Notes: a model not told the origin generated them from the letters alone. A DNA stretch of 40,873 nt from Pseudomonadota bacterium (GCA_021800795.1 JAJYYO010000009.1:1-40873); one strand, 5' to 3'. Shown: positions 25,928-35,687, counted from the stretch's first letter. Program-made: numbers and translations.

Positions 25928-26449
25928 TGATATCCCTTTTAAATATCCAATCGGCAATAAGTTTACCCTCCATCAGTGATGTCCGGTTAGAAACCTTGAA
26001 AAAGACTTGACGGAGTGACTCATAGCGCCAGAACCCAAACCTCATTTTGCTAAACCACCCGCCGAAAGCCGCCGTTCAACCCTGAGTTAACCAAGCTTCA
26101 AGCTAATCAAGAACCTGCGTGCAGTCCAGATTTTGCTCGGGCACAGCAGTTTAAGGGATAAATACACTGGAAAGTCAGTCTACTGTGGGCCATAATTCGG
26201 GCATTAGCATAAAGCAAACGGCAAACTAGGGAAACGCTGAACAAATCATCCGTTCTCCCTGAGCTTGTCGAAGGGTTGATGTAATAATATGATTATTAAT
26301 GATTTAATCTGGTCATGGTTCGACGGGCTCACCACGAACGGATTAAATCAGCGGCTCCCTAATATTGAAAGAGAGAATGCAGGAGTAATATGCTTCAGCG
26401 AAAAGCAACATTATAAAATAGCGACACATTTTTTAAGGGTTAGCGTTCT
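25928..26449. other. Divergent intergenic region between HD-GYP and kinase genes
   Basis: No gene is seen in about 520 bases. The region must hold promoters for both flanking genes, but no good -35/-10 pair stands out. The palindromic element at 26228-26360 fills its right part. TAAGGG at about 26434-26439 is the likely ribosome-binding site of the kinase gene. Confidence 0.6.
26228..26360. repeat. REP-pair (BIME-like) element, 133 bases
   Basis: The ends AGGGAAACGCTGA and TCAGCGGCTCCCT are imperfect inverted copies, extending to CCGTTC and GAACGG. Inside are the paired motifs GAGCTTGTCGAAGGG and GGTTCGACGGGCTC, a well-known proteobacterial extragenic palindrome family. The centre (26281-26310) is AT-rich. 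Confidence 0.85.
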
Positions 26450-29170
26450 ATGCTCAAAGTAGAGTTGCGCGGTTTGTTTCAGTTGCACCCATCCTACCGC
26501 ACCTTAATGCAACGTATGGAAGCATTTCTGCTGCTACTTGTAAGCATTCAACTGTTGTCCTGGCTGTTGCCGACATGGTCTGATTTCAAAGGCATCCCAT
26601 ACTACCTCCCACTGCATGTCTTCCTGGAAACAGCATCAATCGTCGTTTCCATGATGGTATTTGCAGTTGGCTGGAACTCACATAGCCGGAGCATGAACGG
26701 GAACATAATGCTGCTTGCCAGTGTATTCTTCTCAGTAGGCTTGCTTGATTTTTCACATACCGTATCCTATGTCGGCATGCCGGATTTCATCTCTCCGAAT
26801 GATTCGCAGAAACATCTCAACTTCTGGCTGTCGGCGCGCTTGCTCGCCTCTCTCGTTATGCTGGCCGTGGCCATCAGACCATGGAAACCGCTCAGATCCA
26901 AGGTAACGCGTTATCTGATATTTGGTTCATTGTTGTCAATAACACTGATTATCAATTGGGCAGTGGTATATCACCAAAATTGGTTCCCGGATGCATTTAT
27001 TCCAGGACAGGGGCTGACGCCATTCAAGAAAAGTGTTGAATACATAATCATCGCGATCGACGTGGTCACGGCAGCGATATTCTTGTCCTTGATGCGCGAA
27101 CGACAAACATTCAACGTCGTGCTGCTGTTCGGCGCAGTGTGCACCCTGGCGATGAGCGAGTTCTTCTTCACACTCTACACTACCATGACCGGCAGCTATA
27201 ACGTACTGGGGCATATCTACAAGGTAATTGCCTACTTGCTGATATACCGTGCAATAGTTGTCGAAGTAATTGAAGAGCCCTATTTCCAGCTCAAGCAGAC
27301 CGAGGAGCAACTTCGAGGTAGCCAACAGTTGCTAAATAGCATTGTCGAGAACATCCCCAATATGATATTTCTCAAGCGCGCCTCTGACCTTCGTTTCGAG
27401 TTGTTCAACCGGGCAGGAGAGGCGCTGCTAGGCTATGATCGCTCAACACTGCTCGGTAAAAACGACTACGACTTCTTTCCTCGTGAACAGGCCGATGACT
27501 TTGTCGCCAAGGATCGTGCCGTTCTTGCGCAGCAGAGAGTAATAGATATCCCAGAGGAACCCATTACTACTGCACATGGCGTGCGTTTTCTTCACACCAA
27601 GAAGCTGACTCTCAATGATGCACAGGGGCAGCCGCGATATCTGCTGGGTATTTCCGAGGATATCACCGATAGCAAACATTCGGAGGAAGAGCTCAGGAAA
27701 TATAAGGATCATCTGGAAGAAGTGATAGAACAACGAACAGGCGACCTGGTGCTGGCCCGTAATGCAGCCGAAGCTGCCAACCGCGCAAAAAGCATCTTCC
27801 TTGCTAACATGAGCCACGAGTTGCGCACACCGCTGAACGCTATTCTTGGCTTCTCCGAGCTGATGCGCAATGATGAACAATTGCGCCCCGAACAACGCGA
27901 CAACCTTGATATTATCAAGCGCAGCGGCGCACATCTGTTGACCCTTATCAATGATGTCCTGGAAATGGCCAAGATTGAGGCGGGACGTACGCAACTGAAC
28001 AACGCACCGTTCGATCTCGGCCTCATGGTGCGTGAGGTCGTCGACATGATGGAGCTGCGCGCACGAGGGAAGGGGTTGTCTCTGCTGCTTGATCAATCCT
28101 CCGACTTCCCGCGCCACATCAATGGCGACGGGGCGCGCCTGCGCCAGATACTCATCAACCTGATCGGCAATGCCGTCAAGTTCACCCAGCAAGGAGGTGT
28201 CACCCTGCGCCTTGGCACAAAACAGCACGCCATGCCACATCTGATCATCGAGGTCGAAGACTCCGGCCCGGGAATCTCTGCCGAAGACCAGCAACGTCTG
28301 TTCCAACCCTTTGTGCAACTTGGCAATCGATCTATTGACAATATAGGTACCGGGCTGGGGTTATCTATCACGCGGCAGTTCGTGCAACTGATGGGGGGGC
28401 GCATCAGTGTAGAGAGCTCACACGGCAAAGGCTCGCTGTTTCGGGTTGAACTACCTTTGAGTGAAGTGCAGGATACCGACATCATCCCGTCCCAGCGGAC
28501 GGAAAAAGGCGAGATTGTGGGATTGGCGCCAGGACAAACGCTATACCGCATCCTGATCGTCGAAGATCAGCTAGAGAATCAAATGCTGTTGTCCAAACTG
28601 ATGCGGCGAATCGGTTTCGAAGTCAAAGTGGCCGAAGATGGCAAGCAGGGCGTGCAAATGTTTCAAAGCTGGCAACCGCACTTAATCTGGATGGACAGAC
28701 GTATGCCGGTGATGGATGGTATCGAAGCTGCGCGGCGTATCCGTGAACTGCCCGGTGGTAAGGAGGTAAAGATCGTTGCGGTCACAGCCTCGGCCTTTAT
28801 GGAGCAACGCGATGAAATGCTGGTTGCGGGAATGGATGACTTCATACGCAAGCCCTATCGTTTCAACGAGATATATGATTGTCTGACTAAGCAATTGGGT
28901 GTGCAATACACTTATGCCGATGCGCAGGCGGCAGAAGAGGTGAGCGAGGTGGCATTGACTGCGGATATGCTGACGGTACTGCCGCAGGAATTGCGCCGCG
29001 AACTGAACGCCGCTGTGGAAACGTTGGATAGCGAGCGCATCAGCGCTGTCATTGAACAAGTGGCATCCTTTGATGTAAAACTGCATAAGACGCTGTTACA
29101 TCTTGCGGAAAACTTCGACTACCCGGCTATCCTGAAGGCATTAGAGAACCCGCCGGTAACTGTGACATGA
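26450..29170 (+). CDS. Hybrid sensor histidine kinase (MASE3-PAS-HisKA-HATPase-REC)
   Basis: The 906-residue protein has an N-terminal MASE3-type membrane sensor (about 20-265), a PAS domain (about 285-410), a coiled linker, a HisKA domain with MSHELRTPLNAI and phospho-acceptor His456, and a HATPase domain (N-box NLIGNAVKF near 570, G2 GTGLGLS near 634). A REC domain at about 698-815 has Asp749 in WMDRRMPVMDG. The C-terminal 80 residues are helical and resemble the tail of such hybrids, without an obvious Hpt histidine. The stop overlaps the start of the next gene by four bases, so the two form a phosphorelay pair. Confidence 0.95.
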   Translation: MLKVELRGLFQLHPSYRTLMQRMEAFLLLLVSIQLLSWLLPTWSDFKGIPYYLPLHVFLETASIVVSMMVFAVGWNSHSRSMNGNIMLLASVFFSVGLLDFSHTVSYVGMPDFISPNDSQKHLNFWLSARLLASLVMLAVAIRPWKPLRSKVTRYLIFGSLLSITLIINWAVVYHQNWFPDAFIPGQGLTPFKKSVEYIIIAIDVVTAAIFLSLMRERQTFNVVLLFGAVCTLAMSEFFFTLYTTMTGSYNVLGHIYKVIAYLLIYRAIVVEVIEEPYFQLKQTEEQLRGSQQLLNSIVENIPNMIFLKRASDLRFELFNRAGEALLGYDRSTLLGKNDYDFFPREQADDFVAKDRAVLAQQRVIDIPEEPITTAHGVRFLHTKKLTLNDAQGQPRYLLGISEDITDSKHSEEELRKYKDHLEEVIEQRTGDLVLARNAAEAANRAKSIFLANMSHELRTPLNAILGFSELMRNDEQLRPEQRDNLDIIKRSGAHLLTLINDVLEMAKIEAGRTQLNNAPFDLGLMVREVVDMMELRARGKGLSLLLDQSSDFPRHINGDGARLRQILINLIGNAVKFTQQGGVTLRLGTKQHAMPHLIIEVEDSGPGISAEDQQRLFQPFVQLGNRSIDNIGTGLGLSITRQFVQLMGGRISVESSHGKGSLFRVELPLSEVQDTDIIPSQRTEKGEIVGLAPGQTLYRILIVEDQLENQMLLSKLMRRIGFEVKVAEDGKQGVQMFQSWQPHLIWMDRRMPVMDGIEAARRIRELPGGKEVKIVAVTASAFMEQRDEMLVAGMDDFIRKPYRFNEIYDCLTKQLGVQYTYADAQAAEEVSEVALTADMLTVLPQELRRELNAAVETLDSERISAVIEQVASFDVKLHKTLLHLAENFDYPAILKALENPPVTVT

Positions 29171-31278
29171 CAGATAAAATACTCGCCGTCGACGATACGC
29201 CGGCCTCGCTGAAACTGCTGACGGATATCCTGAAGGCGGAGGGCTACGAGGTGCGCTCCGCAATCAACGGAGAATTGGCGCTGCGCGCGGCTATAGCTAA
29301 CCCGCCTGATCTGGTGTTGCTGGATATTCGCATGCCGGCGATGGACGGATACGAAGTTTGCCGGCGTCTCAAGGCTCAGTCTGTCACGCGCGATGTGCCG
29401 GTGATCTTTGTCAGCGCCGTGTCGGAAACGGACGAGAAGGTACAAGGTTTCGGGATCGGAGCTGTCGACTTCGTCACCAAGCCCTATCAGCGTGAAGAGC
29501 TGATGGCCCGGGTGCGCACCCATCTGGAGCTGAATCGTCTGCGCCACCACCTGGAGGACCTGGTAGATGAACGCACCGTCGAGTTGCGAGAGAACTCGGA
29601 ACAACTCCTCAGAAGCGAATCCCATTTCCGCGCCTATTTCGAGCGTTCCATGGTGGGCATGGCGGCGTCCAGTCCGGAAAAAGGCTTTCTAGAGGTCAAT
29701 GAAGCCTTGTGCGCGATGCTGGGGTATACGCGCGAAGAGCTGATGCGTCTGACCTGGGCTGAACTGACTCATCCGGACGACATCGCCGATAACGAAATTC
29801 TGTTCAGCCGGGTACTGACCGGCGAAATTAACGAATATACGATGGACAAGCGCTTCATTCGCAAGGATGGTAGCTTCGTTTACGTCCACCTCGCCGCGCG
29901 AGCCGTTCGGAGTGCGGACGGTAACCTAGATTACATGATCGCGCTGATTGAGGACATTAGCGAACGCAAGATGGCCGAGGAACGCATTCAACACCTTGCG
30001 CATTTCGATCAGCTCACCGGTCTGCCGAACCAGGCATTATTCACCGACCGGATCAACCGCGCCCTCAGTAAGGCTCAGCGCAGCAACCAGCAGTTGGCCG
30101 TGCTGTTCCTTGATCTCGATCACTTCAAGAATGTCAATGATACGCTCGGTCACCGCATCGGCGATGTGTTGCTGGTCGAGGTGGCACTGCGCCTGAAATC
30201 GGCAGTCCGTGAGGAAGATACAGTGTCACGTCAGGGCGGGGATGAATTTGTCCTGGTATTGCCGGACATCGACGCCGACGGAGCGGCGCATGTGGCTGAG
30301 AAATTGCGGGATGTTGTCGCTCATTCCTATCAGGTTGAACAGTATGAACTGAACATTACGCCCTCGATTGGTATCGCCATGTATCCCGACGACGGCGAAA
30401 ATTTCGAGTTGCTCTACCGGTGTGCCGATATTGCGATGTACCGCGCCAAGCACGATGGGCGCAACAATTACCGGTTTTTCACGCAGGAAATGCAGGCTCA
30501 TTCAGCGCGCACTTTGCAACTGGAAAACGCGCTGCGCCATGCGCTGGAACGCGACCAATTACGGCTGCACTATCAGCCGCAAACCTCGTTGCAGGATGGA
30601 CGCGTGATCGGTGCCGAAGCGTTGCTGCGCTGGCAGCATCCCGAGTTAGGTGCGGTATCCCCTGTTGAATTCATCCCGATCGCTGAGGCCTGTGGCCAGA
30701 TTTTACAAATCGGGGAATGGGTGCTGCGCAGTGCGGTTCAGCAGATGAAGCTCTGGATTGACAGCGGATTGGAGCCGATGATCATTGCAGTTAACCTCTC
30801 CGCTGTGCAGTTCCATCATCCTCGCCTGCCTGAATTGGTTACACAGATTCTCGAAGAGGCGATGCTGCCGCCTCAGTATCTGGAGCTGGAACTGACCGAG
30901 GGTGTCGCCATGGATGATCCGCTTGGCGCCATAGCGGTGATGGACGTTCTGCACCAACGCGGCATCCGCATGTCGATTGATGATTTTGGCACAGGTTATT
31001 CTTCACTAAGCTACCTGAAAAAATTCAAGGTGTACAAGCTCAAGATCGATCAATCCTTCGTACGCGACATTTCTGACGACCCGGAAGACAAGGCCATCGT
31101 TGCTGCGATCATCAGCATGGCGAGCAGCCTGAGTATGCAAACCATAGCAGAAGGTGTGGAGACCGCAGGACAGTTGGCATTTCTGCGCAATCAGGGTTGC
31201 AACGAAGTGCAGGGTTATTACTTCAGCAAGCCGTTACCTGCTGAGCAATTCGAGGCGTACGTGCGGGGTAAGAACTGA
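29167..31278 (+). CDS. Response regulator with REC-PAS-GGDEF-EAL
   Basis: The 703-residue protein links the upstream kinase to c-di-GMP turnover. The REC domain (1-125) has acidic DD at 9-10, Asp53 in LLDIRMPAMDG and Lys in VTKPYQ. Next come PAS (about 150-275), GGDEF (about 285-440; GGDEF at 357-361 with I-site REED five residues before), and EAL (about 460-700; EAL at 484-486, plus IDDFGTGYSS and LKIDQSFVRD). Both catalytic motifs look intact, so synthesis, breakdown or both are possible. ATGA overlap with the kinase implies translational coupling. Confidence 0.95.
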   Translation: MTDKILAVDDTPASLKLLTDILKAEGYEVRSAINGELALRAAIANPPDLVLLDIRMPAMDGYEVCRRLKAQSVTRDVPVIFVSAVSETDEKVQGFGIGAVDFVTKPYQREELMARVRTHLELNRLRHHLEDLVDERTVELRENSEQLLRSESHFRAYFERSMVGMAASSPEKGFLEVNEALCAMLGYTREELMRLTWAELTHPDDIADNEILFSRVLTGEINEYTMDKRFIRKDGSFVYVHLAARAVRSADGNLDYMIALIEDISERKMAEERIQHLAHFDQLTGLPNQALFTDRINRALSKAQRSNQQLAVLFLDLDHFKNVNDTLGHRIGDVLLVEVALRLKSAVREEDTVSRQGGDEFVLVLPDIDADGAAHVAEKLRDVVAHSYQVEQYELNITPSIGIAMYPDDGENFELLYRCADIAMYRAKHDGRNNYRFFTQEMQAHSARTLQLENALRHALERDQLRLHYQPQTSLQDGRVIGAEALLRWQHPELGAVSPVEFIPIAEACGQILQIGEWVLRSAVQQMKLWIDSGLEPMIIAVNLSAVQFHHPRLPELVTQILEEAMLPPQYLELELTEGVAMDDPLGAIAVMDVLHQRGIRMSIDDFGTGYSSLSYLKKFKVYKLKIDQSFVRDISDDPEDKAIVAAIISMASSLSMQTIAEGVETAGQLAFLRNQGCNEVQGYYFSKPLPAEQFEAYVRGKN

Positions 31279-31600
31279 GATATCTTCTGTTTCTGGGGAT
31301 AAAGACTGTCTCTTATGTCTCGTCAGTACACATTCGAAATTTCCAGAAGCGGGCGTTCCTGCAAGCTGAAGCGACCTCCTTTCCATAAAATCGCCAGCGT
31401 CCAGCCGAAGACCAGACGGTCACGAAGCGTTCGGTGAATGGCCGCATAGTCTCGAAGGAGTCATTCAGCAGCGCCTTCTGATTGATCGACTTGTCGCTCA
31501 GCAAGGTAAAAACTGATAGCATGGTTGCTTTCTTCCTTGGAAGACGAAATTCGAGGGAGCTTTACATATTTAGAATGCAAAAATCGGCTATTTTTCAAAT
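31279..31600. other. Gap before the CorA-type gene; possible small minus-strand ORF
   Basis: A 69-codon frame on the minus strand (31313-31522) has a fair ribosome-binding site (AAGGAAG) but no recognised domain; its Arg/Phe/Trp-rich tail looks like translation of repeat-derived DNA. I do not call it a gene with confidence. An AAAAAT/ATTTTT hairpin lies just before the CorA-type start. Nothing else is seen. Confidence 0.4.
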
Positions 31601-32605
31601 ATGAATCAGCTAGTTAAATCGGATGCGCAATCGGAACTTATTCATGCCTATTTATTTAAAAATGATGGCATTGGTCAAAAGATTGATGCTGAATCCGCAC
31701 TCAAATGGTTGAAAAATAGCAATGCCACCCCGTCAGAATTTATTTGGCTGCATTTCAGTAATCCCCACAATATCAGCAAAGACTGGCTTCAGTATATTGA
31801 ATTACCAATGATATTCAAGGAGGTTTTGCATGATGAGAGGCGCTCGTCACGATTGGCCCATTCCCATCAAGGGCTATTTGCTGTTATTAACGACGTCACC
31901 TATGATTTGACACGCAAGACACAGCCACAGATCGCCACTTTATGGTTGAGTATTAGACAACGCTGGCTGTTAAGCGCATGGACCAATCCACTGCGATCGG
32001 TTGAGCATCTTCTGTCATTGATTTCCGCCAAGCAACCCTTCCACAATCCATTAGCCCTGGTTATACAACTCTTGACCATCCAGGCAGATGTGTTATTCGA
32101 TATTTTGCGAAATGCCGCAGGTAAGGCAAACAGCATAGAAAACATGCTGTTGGATAACCATCTTCCAAAGCGTGCCGATTTGGGAGGGATACGTCGCGAC
32201 CTGGTTCGCTTGCAGCGGCTACTGGTACCCGAACCAGCTGCTCTATTCAGGCTGGTTAACCGCCCCCCCATATGGGTGAAAGAAGAGGACGCGGACCATT
32301 TGCATTTGGCAACAGAAAACTTTTCTGTCGTTTTGAGAGACATGGCCGGTCTTCAGGAACGTATCAAGTTGTTAGAGGATGAAATCGCAGCGCGAGTCGG
32401 AGAACGCACCAACCGGATTCTTTTCATATTGACTTCGGTGACAGTAATGGCATTGCCTATCACTATCATGGCAGCAATGTTTGGCATGAATGTCGGAGGT
32501 TTGCCATTTAAGGATAATAATTACGGGTTCTGGGCAGTTCTACTGATATCGTCACTGGTTACTGTGTTTGCGGCATGGTTGATTGTCCGTTTGCTGGCAG
32601 ATTGA
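31601..32605 (+). CDS. CorA/ZntB-type divalent metal transporter
   Basis: CorA-family pentamers move Mg, Zn or related cations across the inner membrane. The 334-residue protein has a large cytosolic N-terminal domain and two C-terminal helices (about 276-294 and 306-331). The pore signature is GMN at 295-297, followed by VGGLPF. GMNVGG(V/L)P is characteristic of ZntB rather than of CorA (GMNFxxMPE), so a zinc-related role is favoured. It seems to be a single gene; no strong ribosome-binding site is visible, and the start is set by the family length. Confidence 0.88.
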   Translation: MNQLVKSDAQSELIHAYLFKNDGIGQKIDAESALKWLKNSNATPSEFIWLHFSNPHNISKDWLQYIELPMIFKEVLHDERRSSRLAHSHQGLFAVINDVTYDLTRKTQPQIATLWLSIRQRWLLSAWTNPLRSVEHLLSLISAKQPFHNPLALVIQLLTIQADVLFDILRNAAGKANSIENMLLDNHLPKRADLGGIRRDLVRLQRLLVPEPAALFRLVNRPPIWVKEEDADHLHLATENFSVVLRDMAGLQERIKLLEDEIAARVGERTNRILFILTSVTVMALPITIMAAMFGMNVGGLPFKDNNYGFWAVLLISSLVTVFAAWLIVRLLAD

Positions 32606-32694
32606 GCCCTTGATCGCCATGTTGCAGATAGTGCACTGTTGAAATGATACGTGAAAAAATCATGCTACTCCCATTGCCATGGCGAACGATTTTC

Positions 32695-32714
32695 AAATCA
32701 GGCTGCCCTGATTT
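32695..32714. repeat. Perfect hairpin before the unknown gene at 32746
   Basis: AAATCAGG at 32695-32702 pairs with CCTGATTT at 32707-32714 around CTGC. No T-run follows, so it is not a standard terminator; it could be an operator or part of a two-way terminator. Confidence 0.5.
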
Positions 32715-32745
32715 CCATTAACTGAAACGGACAGCTTTGCAAGCT

Positions 32746-33633
32746 ATGCAGCAACTTGATATTTTCGACGACTCAGAGCCGATTCAGCGAGCAAACGATT
32801 TGATTGCTGCATTGGCTGCCCTCGATCGGACCGCTTCGCAGCAGGCTTTGCGCGACCTGATGACAGCCGACCCGAACCATGACGGGTTGCACAAGTTTCA
32901 GGTGTTGTGCGACTTTATCGACTATTGGATCGGTAGCCCCAATAGATCGGCGTGCTCAGATATCGCGGCAACCATCGTCGAAGAAGAGCGATTGATCCGG
33001 GAGCAGATTATTCCGGCAGCGACTGTAATGGGATCGGCCGGTGATACGCTGATTCGCAAATGCTGGGGTGTTTTGGCAAAGTTGTCCGAGAAGGCCGGCA
33101 TTGATCCAAAGCAGCGTAATTGTTTCGCCGCCGAACTTTATTTGCGTGCGCATCAGTTTCATGACGTCGTGAGGACTGCCCAAAAAATACCCGGCGCGGA
33201 TATGCGCGCAGCAGCACAACGTTGGCTGGGATTGGGATATGCAGGTTGTGGCGAAACGGGATATGCCAGAAGCGCCGCGTTACGATTTGCCTGGTTGTCG
33301 CCGCAGGAGCTTGACGGCTTTGTCGATGAAATGCGCGATACAGAGCTGGCGCGCGACTGGAGCCGTTGCCAGGCCGATCTGGAGGATCTCGACGCAACAT
33401 GGTTCCCCGCCTGGTGTGCAAATGAAAAAGTGGCCGGCATTCCTGTACTGGATAATTTCCCGGTCAATGACGGAAGCTCGGCATATCGACTGGTCGTGAG
33501 CCTGGGGTTGCGTGAGCGGAAGGGTATTTGTCGCATGGTATTCGAGGAAAGGTCGCGCCTGAAACGGTTGAACGAAAGCTTCTTTGTTTATTATATGAAG
33601 CGCCGTGCCGACCTGCATCCTCGTATAAAATAA
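32746..33633 (+). CDS. Hypothetical protein, helical
   Basis: I do not recognise the family. The 295-residue product, MQQLDIFDDS at its start, is predicted to be mostly helical and soluble, with no signal peptide or membrane segment. Its middle part, AAELYLRAHQFHDVVRTAQK then RWLGLGYAGCGETGYARSAALRF, looks like degenerate TPR-type helical pairs. The C-terminal end is basic and aromatic. Codon use looks native. The ATG at 32746 is chosen over a TTG nine bases upstream. It is flanked by CorA-type and repeat-rich sequence, so context gives no function. Confidence 0.75.
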   Translation: MQQLDIFDDSEPIQRANDLIAALAALDRTASQQALRDLMTADPNHDGLHKFQVLCDFIDYWIGSPNRSACSDIAATIVEEERLIREQIIPAATVMGSAGDTLIRKCWGVLAKLSEKAGIDPKQRNCFAAELYLRAHQFHDVVRTAQKIPGADMRAAAQRWLGLGYAGCGETGYARSAALRFAWLSPQELDGFVDEMRDTELARDWSRCQADLEDLDATWFPAWCANEKVAGIPVLDNFPVNDGSSAYRLVVSLGLRERKGICRMVFEERSRLKRLNESFFVYYMKRRADLHPRIK

Positions 33634-34147
33634 GCAAATTCTAGCCGGTTTTGAGTGTCCTCTGGAGTGCATTCAGAATGGCAACATGGCATGCTGGATT
33701 GTGCCAACTTCCAACCCGAAGTGTCTTTCATCATCAGGGGTGGCTGCAACTGCAATGCCCGTTGGGTTAGAGCAGAAATCTACCGTTTGCCAAGGGTGGT
33801 GGTTTCTCGAAAGCAAAATGCAAAACTCCGACACCGTGGATTAGTAGCCGGAAAGCAGACCTTCACGAGTGTTCGCAATGTCCCGGAACCGGAGACTGAC
33901 GAACGGCTGTTGGCGGGAAGTGTAATAACAGGGTTGTTACGACGATTGAGGCACGCTGTTCAAGACTGTTCAGGCGTGCCAGAATGTTCCGGGTGGCGGA
34001 CATTGTTCAAGAATTTAAAGCGCGCCCCGAAAATCACTGCACGTAACCGATTGATTTTCCGTTACCCATGTTCAAGACTTTATTTTTACGAAGCAGTCAT
34101 CGTCCGGAAAGGCTATGATATTTCATCGCGGAATCAATGAGGAGACG
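33634..34147. other. Repeat-derived gap, no gene assigned
   Basis: An open frame at 33655-34140 exists, but its sequence lacks motifs and runs through DNA that looks like decayed extragenic repeats (for example ATGTCCCGG and GCGGACATT pieces near 33880 and 33995). The sequence TTCAAGACTTTATT at 34071-34084 is an inverted copy of the repeats after amt. No reliable gene or RNA is seen. Confidence 0.5.
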
Positions 34148-34327
34148 ATGATGGACAAGCAATTGCCTGAAGTGGAAATGGTTGCATGCGATATTTGCTG
34201 CAAGGAAGTGCCGAAATCAGCGGCAAAAATATCTGAAGCGGTTGATTATTTTGCTTATTTTTGCGGGCTGGAATGTTACGAGAAGTGGCGGGATGAAGTT
34301 AAGCAGGTCGAAACTGACCAGAAGTAG
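34148..34327 (+). CDS. Small Cys-rich protein, DUF3330-like
   Basis: The 59-residue protein starts MMDKQLPEVEM and has four or five cysteines laid out as a possible zinc ribbon: CDICCKEVP near residue 15 and FCGLECYEKW near residue 41. Small proteins of this kind, assigned to DUF3330, occur near metal and stress genes, but no role is established. GAGGAG at 34139-34144 is a strong ribosome-binding site; the second ATG at 34151 has slightly better spacing. The gene converges on the repeat protein at 34351-34791. Confidence 0.7.
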   Translation: MMDKQLPEVEMVACDICCKEVPKSAAKISEAVDYFAYFCGLECYEKWRDEVKQVETDQK

Positions 34328-34350
34328 TCGATCCTGCCGGGGTGGGCGGA

Positions 34351-34791
34351 TCACGGGATTCCGGCAGGCTGCTCGGTTGGCATGGCGGGGTTGCCCCGCA
34401 TGTCCTGTTTGAATTGATTTCGTTCCTCCGGTGACATTTTTTTGAATCGTTCGCGCATTTCCTGGCGGCGCGCGGCGCGTTCTTCGGGAGGCAGGTTTTT
34501 CCAGTGCTCCTGCATCTTCGCGCGGATGTCGGCCCGCTCGCCGGGCGACATGTTTTGCCAATGTTCGCGCATTTTTTTGCGGCGTTCCGCACGCTGCTCC
34601 GGGGTCATGGACTTCATGCGCGCCATGCGTTCCTGAATTCCGGTTGCGGGTGAGCCGACGATCTCGGCGGACATTGTATTCAGGCTGAACGAGGCGATGA
34701 TGCCGGCAGCGATCACAACCTGCCAGTTGGCAAGCGTTGTTAGCTTGCCTGGTGGAATGAGTTCGATCATCGTTTTGATAATGCTATTCAT
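34351..34791 (-). CDS. Periplasmic repeat protein with SPEER/TPEQ motifs (Spy/CpxP- or DUF3106-like)
   Basis: The 146-residue protein has a signal-like hydrophobic segment (about 24-42), then four helical repeats of about 18-22 residues beginning MTPEQRAE, MSPGERAD, LPPEERAA and MSPEERNQ, each followed by a basic helix containing M-EHW or M-ERF. The repeats are strongly charged and resemble the LTxxQ-type helices of Spy/CpxP chaperones and of DUF3106. It probably works in the periplasm. It is divergent from the OmpR-type gene across a shared promoter region. The chaperone role is inference. Confidence 0.7.
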   Translation of the reverse strand: MNSIIKTMIELIPPGKLTTLANWQVVIAAGIIASFSLNTMSAEIVGSPATGIQERMARMKSMTPEQRAERRKKMREHWQNMSPGERADIRAKMQEHWKNLPPEERAARRQEMRERFKKMSPEERNQFKQDMRGNPAMPTEQPAGIP

Positions 34792-34897
34792 GAGTCACGT
34801 CCGGGTGATTGATCGAATCTGATGCGCTTCGAGGTACGAGGCGCCGGGTAGATATTATGTTTTAATTGTAAGCGAAGTGTTTTCGCCGGATGCGACT

Positions 34898-34917
34898 TTG
34901 TAACAATTTGTTTCAAT
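34898..34917. promoter_or_regulatory. Direct repeat typical of an OmpR/CpxR-family binding site
   Basis: TTGTAACAAT at 34898-34907 and TTGTTTCAAT at 34908-34917 repeat with a 10-base period. This also reads GTAAC-N5-GTTTC, close to the CpxR box GTAAA-N5-GTAAA. It lies between the divergent repeat protein and ompR-like starts. Confidence 0.6.
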
Positions 34918-34952
34918 TGCCGCCTTTCGTGCTCTGTCTGTATCATGTGATC

Positions 34953-35672
34953 ATGACCATTACACAACACATCCTGATTGTTGACGACGATGCGCGGCTG
35001 CGGGAATTGCTGCTGCGCTACCTGGCCGAACAGGGTTTCAGCGTCAAGGCCGTAGGCGACGGTGCTGCGCTGGACAAGGCATTGCAGCGCAATCGCTATT
35101 CTCTGCTGATACTGGATTTGATGCTGCCCAATGAAAACGGTCTGGCGATACTGCGGCGCCTGCGTGCGGCGGGCGAGAACGTGCCGGTGATACTGCTGAC
35201 GGCCAAGGGCGATGAGATAGACCGTATCATCGGGCTGGAAATGGGCGCGGATGACTATCTGCCCAAACCGTTCAATCCGCGAGAGCTGGTCGCACGCATT
35301 CATGCCGTGCTGCGGCGCAAGGGGGCGCTGCCGATAGGTTCACCCGAAGGCGAGGAGAAGACGGTCGGTTTCGGCGAATGCGAGTTGAATCTGGCGACGC
35401 GTGCACTGAGCAGGAAAGGAGGGGTGATTTCCCTGACCACGGGCGAGTTTGCGCTGCTAAAAATCCTGGTCACACATCCGCGCCATCCGTTGTCGCGCGA
35501 CAAGCTGATGGAACTGGCGCGCGGGCGAGGTCATGATCCGTTTGATCGTTCGATCGATGTGCAAATCTCGCGTCTGCGCAAGCTGATCGAGCCTGACCCT
35601 GCACATCCGCGTTTCATACAGACGGTATGGGGGCACGGTTATGTGTTTGTGCCGGACGGAACCAAGCCCTGA
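34953..35672 (+). CDS. ompR: OmpR-family response regulator
   Basis: The 239-residue protein has a REC domain (Asp11-13 acidic pocket, phospho-acceptor Asp55 in LILDLMLP, Lys in LPKPFNP) and a C-terminal winged helix-turn-helix DNA-binding domain (DRSIDVQISRLRKLIE, then TVWGHGYVF). Asp55 sits at the same residue as in Escherichia coli OmpR. The ATG at 34953 (MTITQHILIVDDD) is chosen over a longer upstream extension. It is followed 15 bases later by its kinase. The true regulon cannot be read here; the divergent repeat protein and the RND gene are candidates. Confidence 0.93.
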   Translation: MTITQHILIVDDDARLRELLLRYLAEQGFSVKAVGDGAALDKALQRNRYSLLILDLMLPNENGLAILRRLRAAGENVPVILLTAKGDEIDRIIGLEMGADDYLPKPFNPRELVARIHAVLRRKGALPIGSPEGEEKTVGFGECELNLATRALSRKGGVISLTTGEFALLKILVTHPRHPLSRDKLMELARGRGHDPFDRSIDVQISRLRKLIEPDPAHPRFIQTVWGHGYVFVPDGTKP

Positions 35673-35687
35673 GTCCGAAAAATCCGG

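Noticed and set aside
33655..34140. 161-codon plus-strand ORF
   Set aside because: No recognisable domain, runs through repeat-like DNA and overlaps the well-supported small gene with its own ribosome-binding site.
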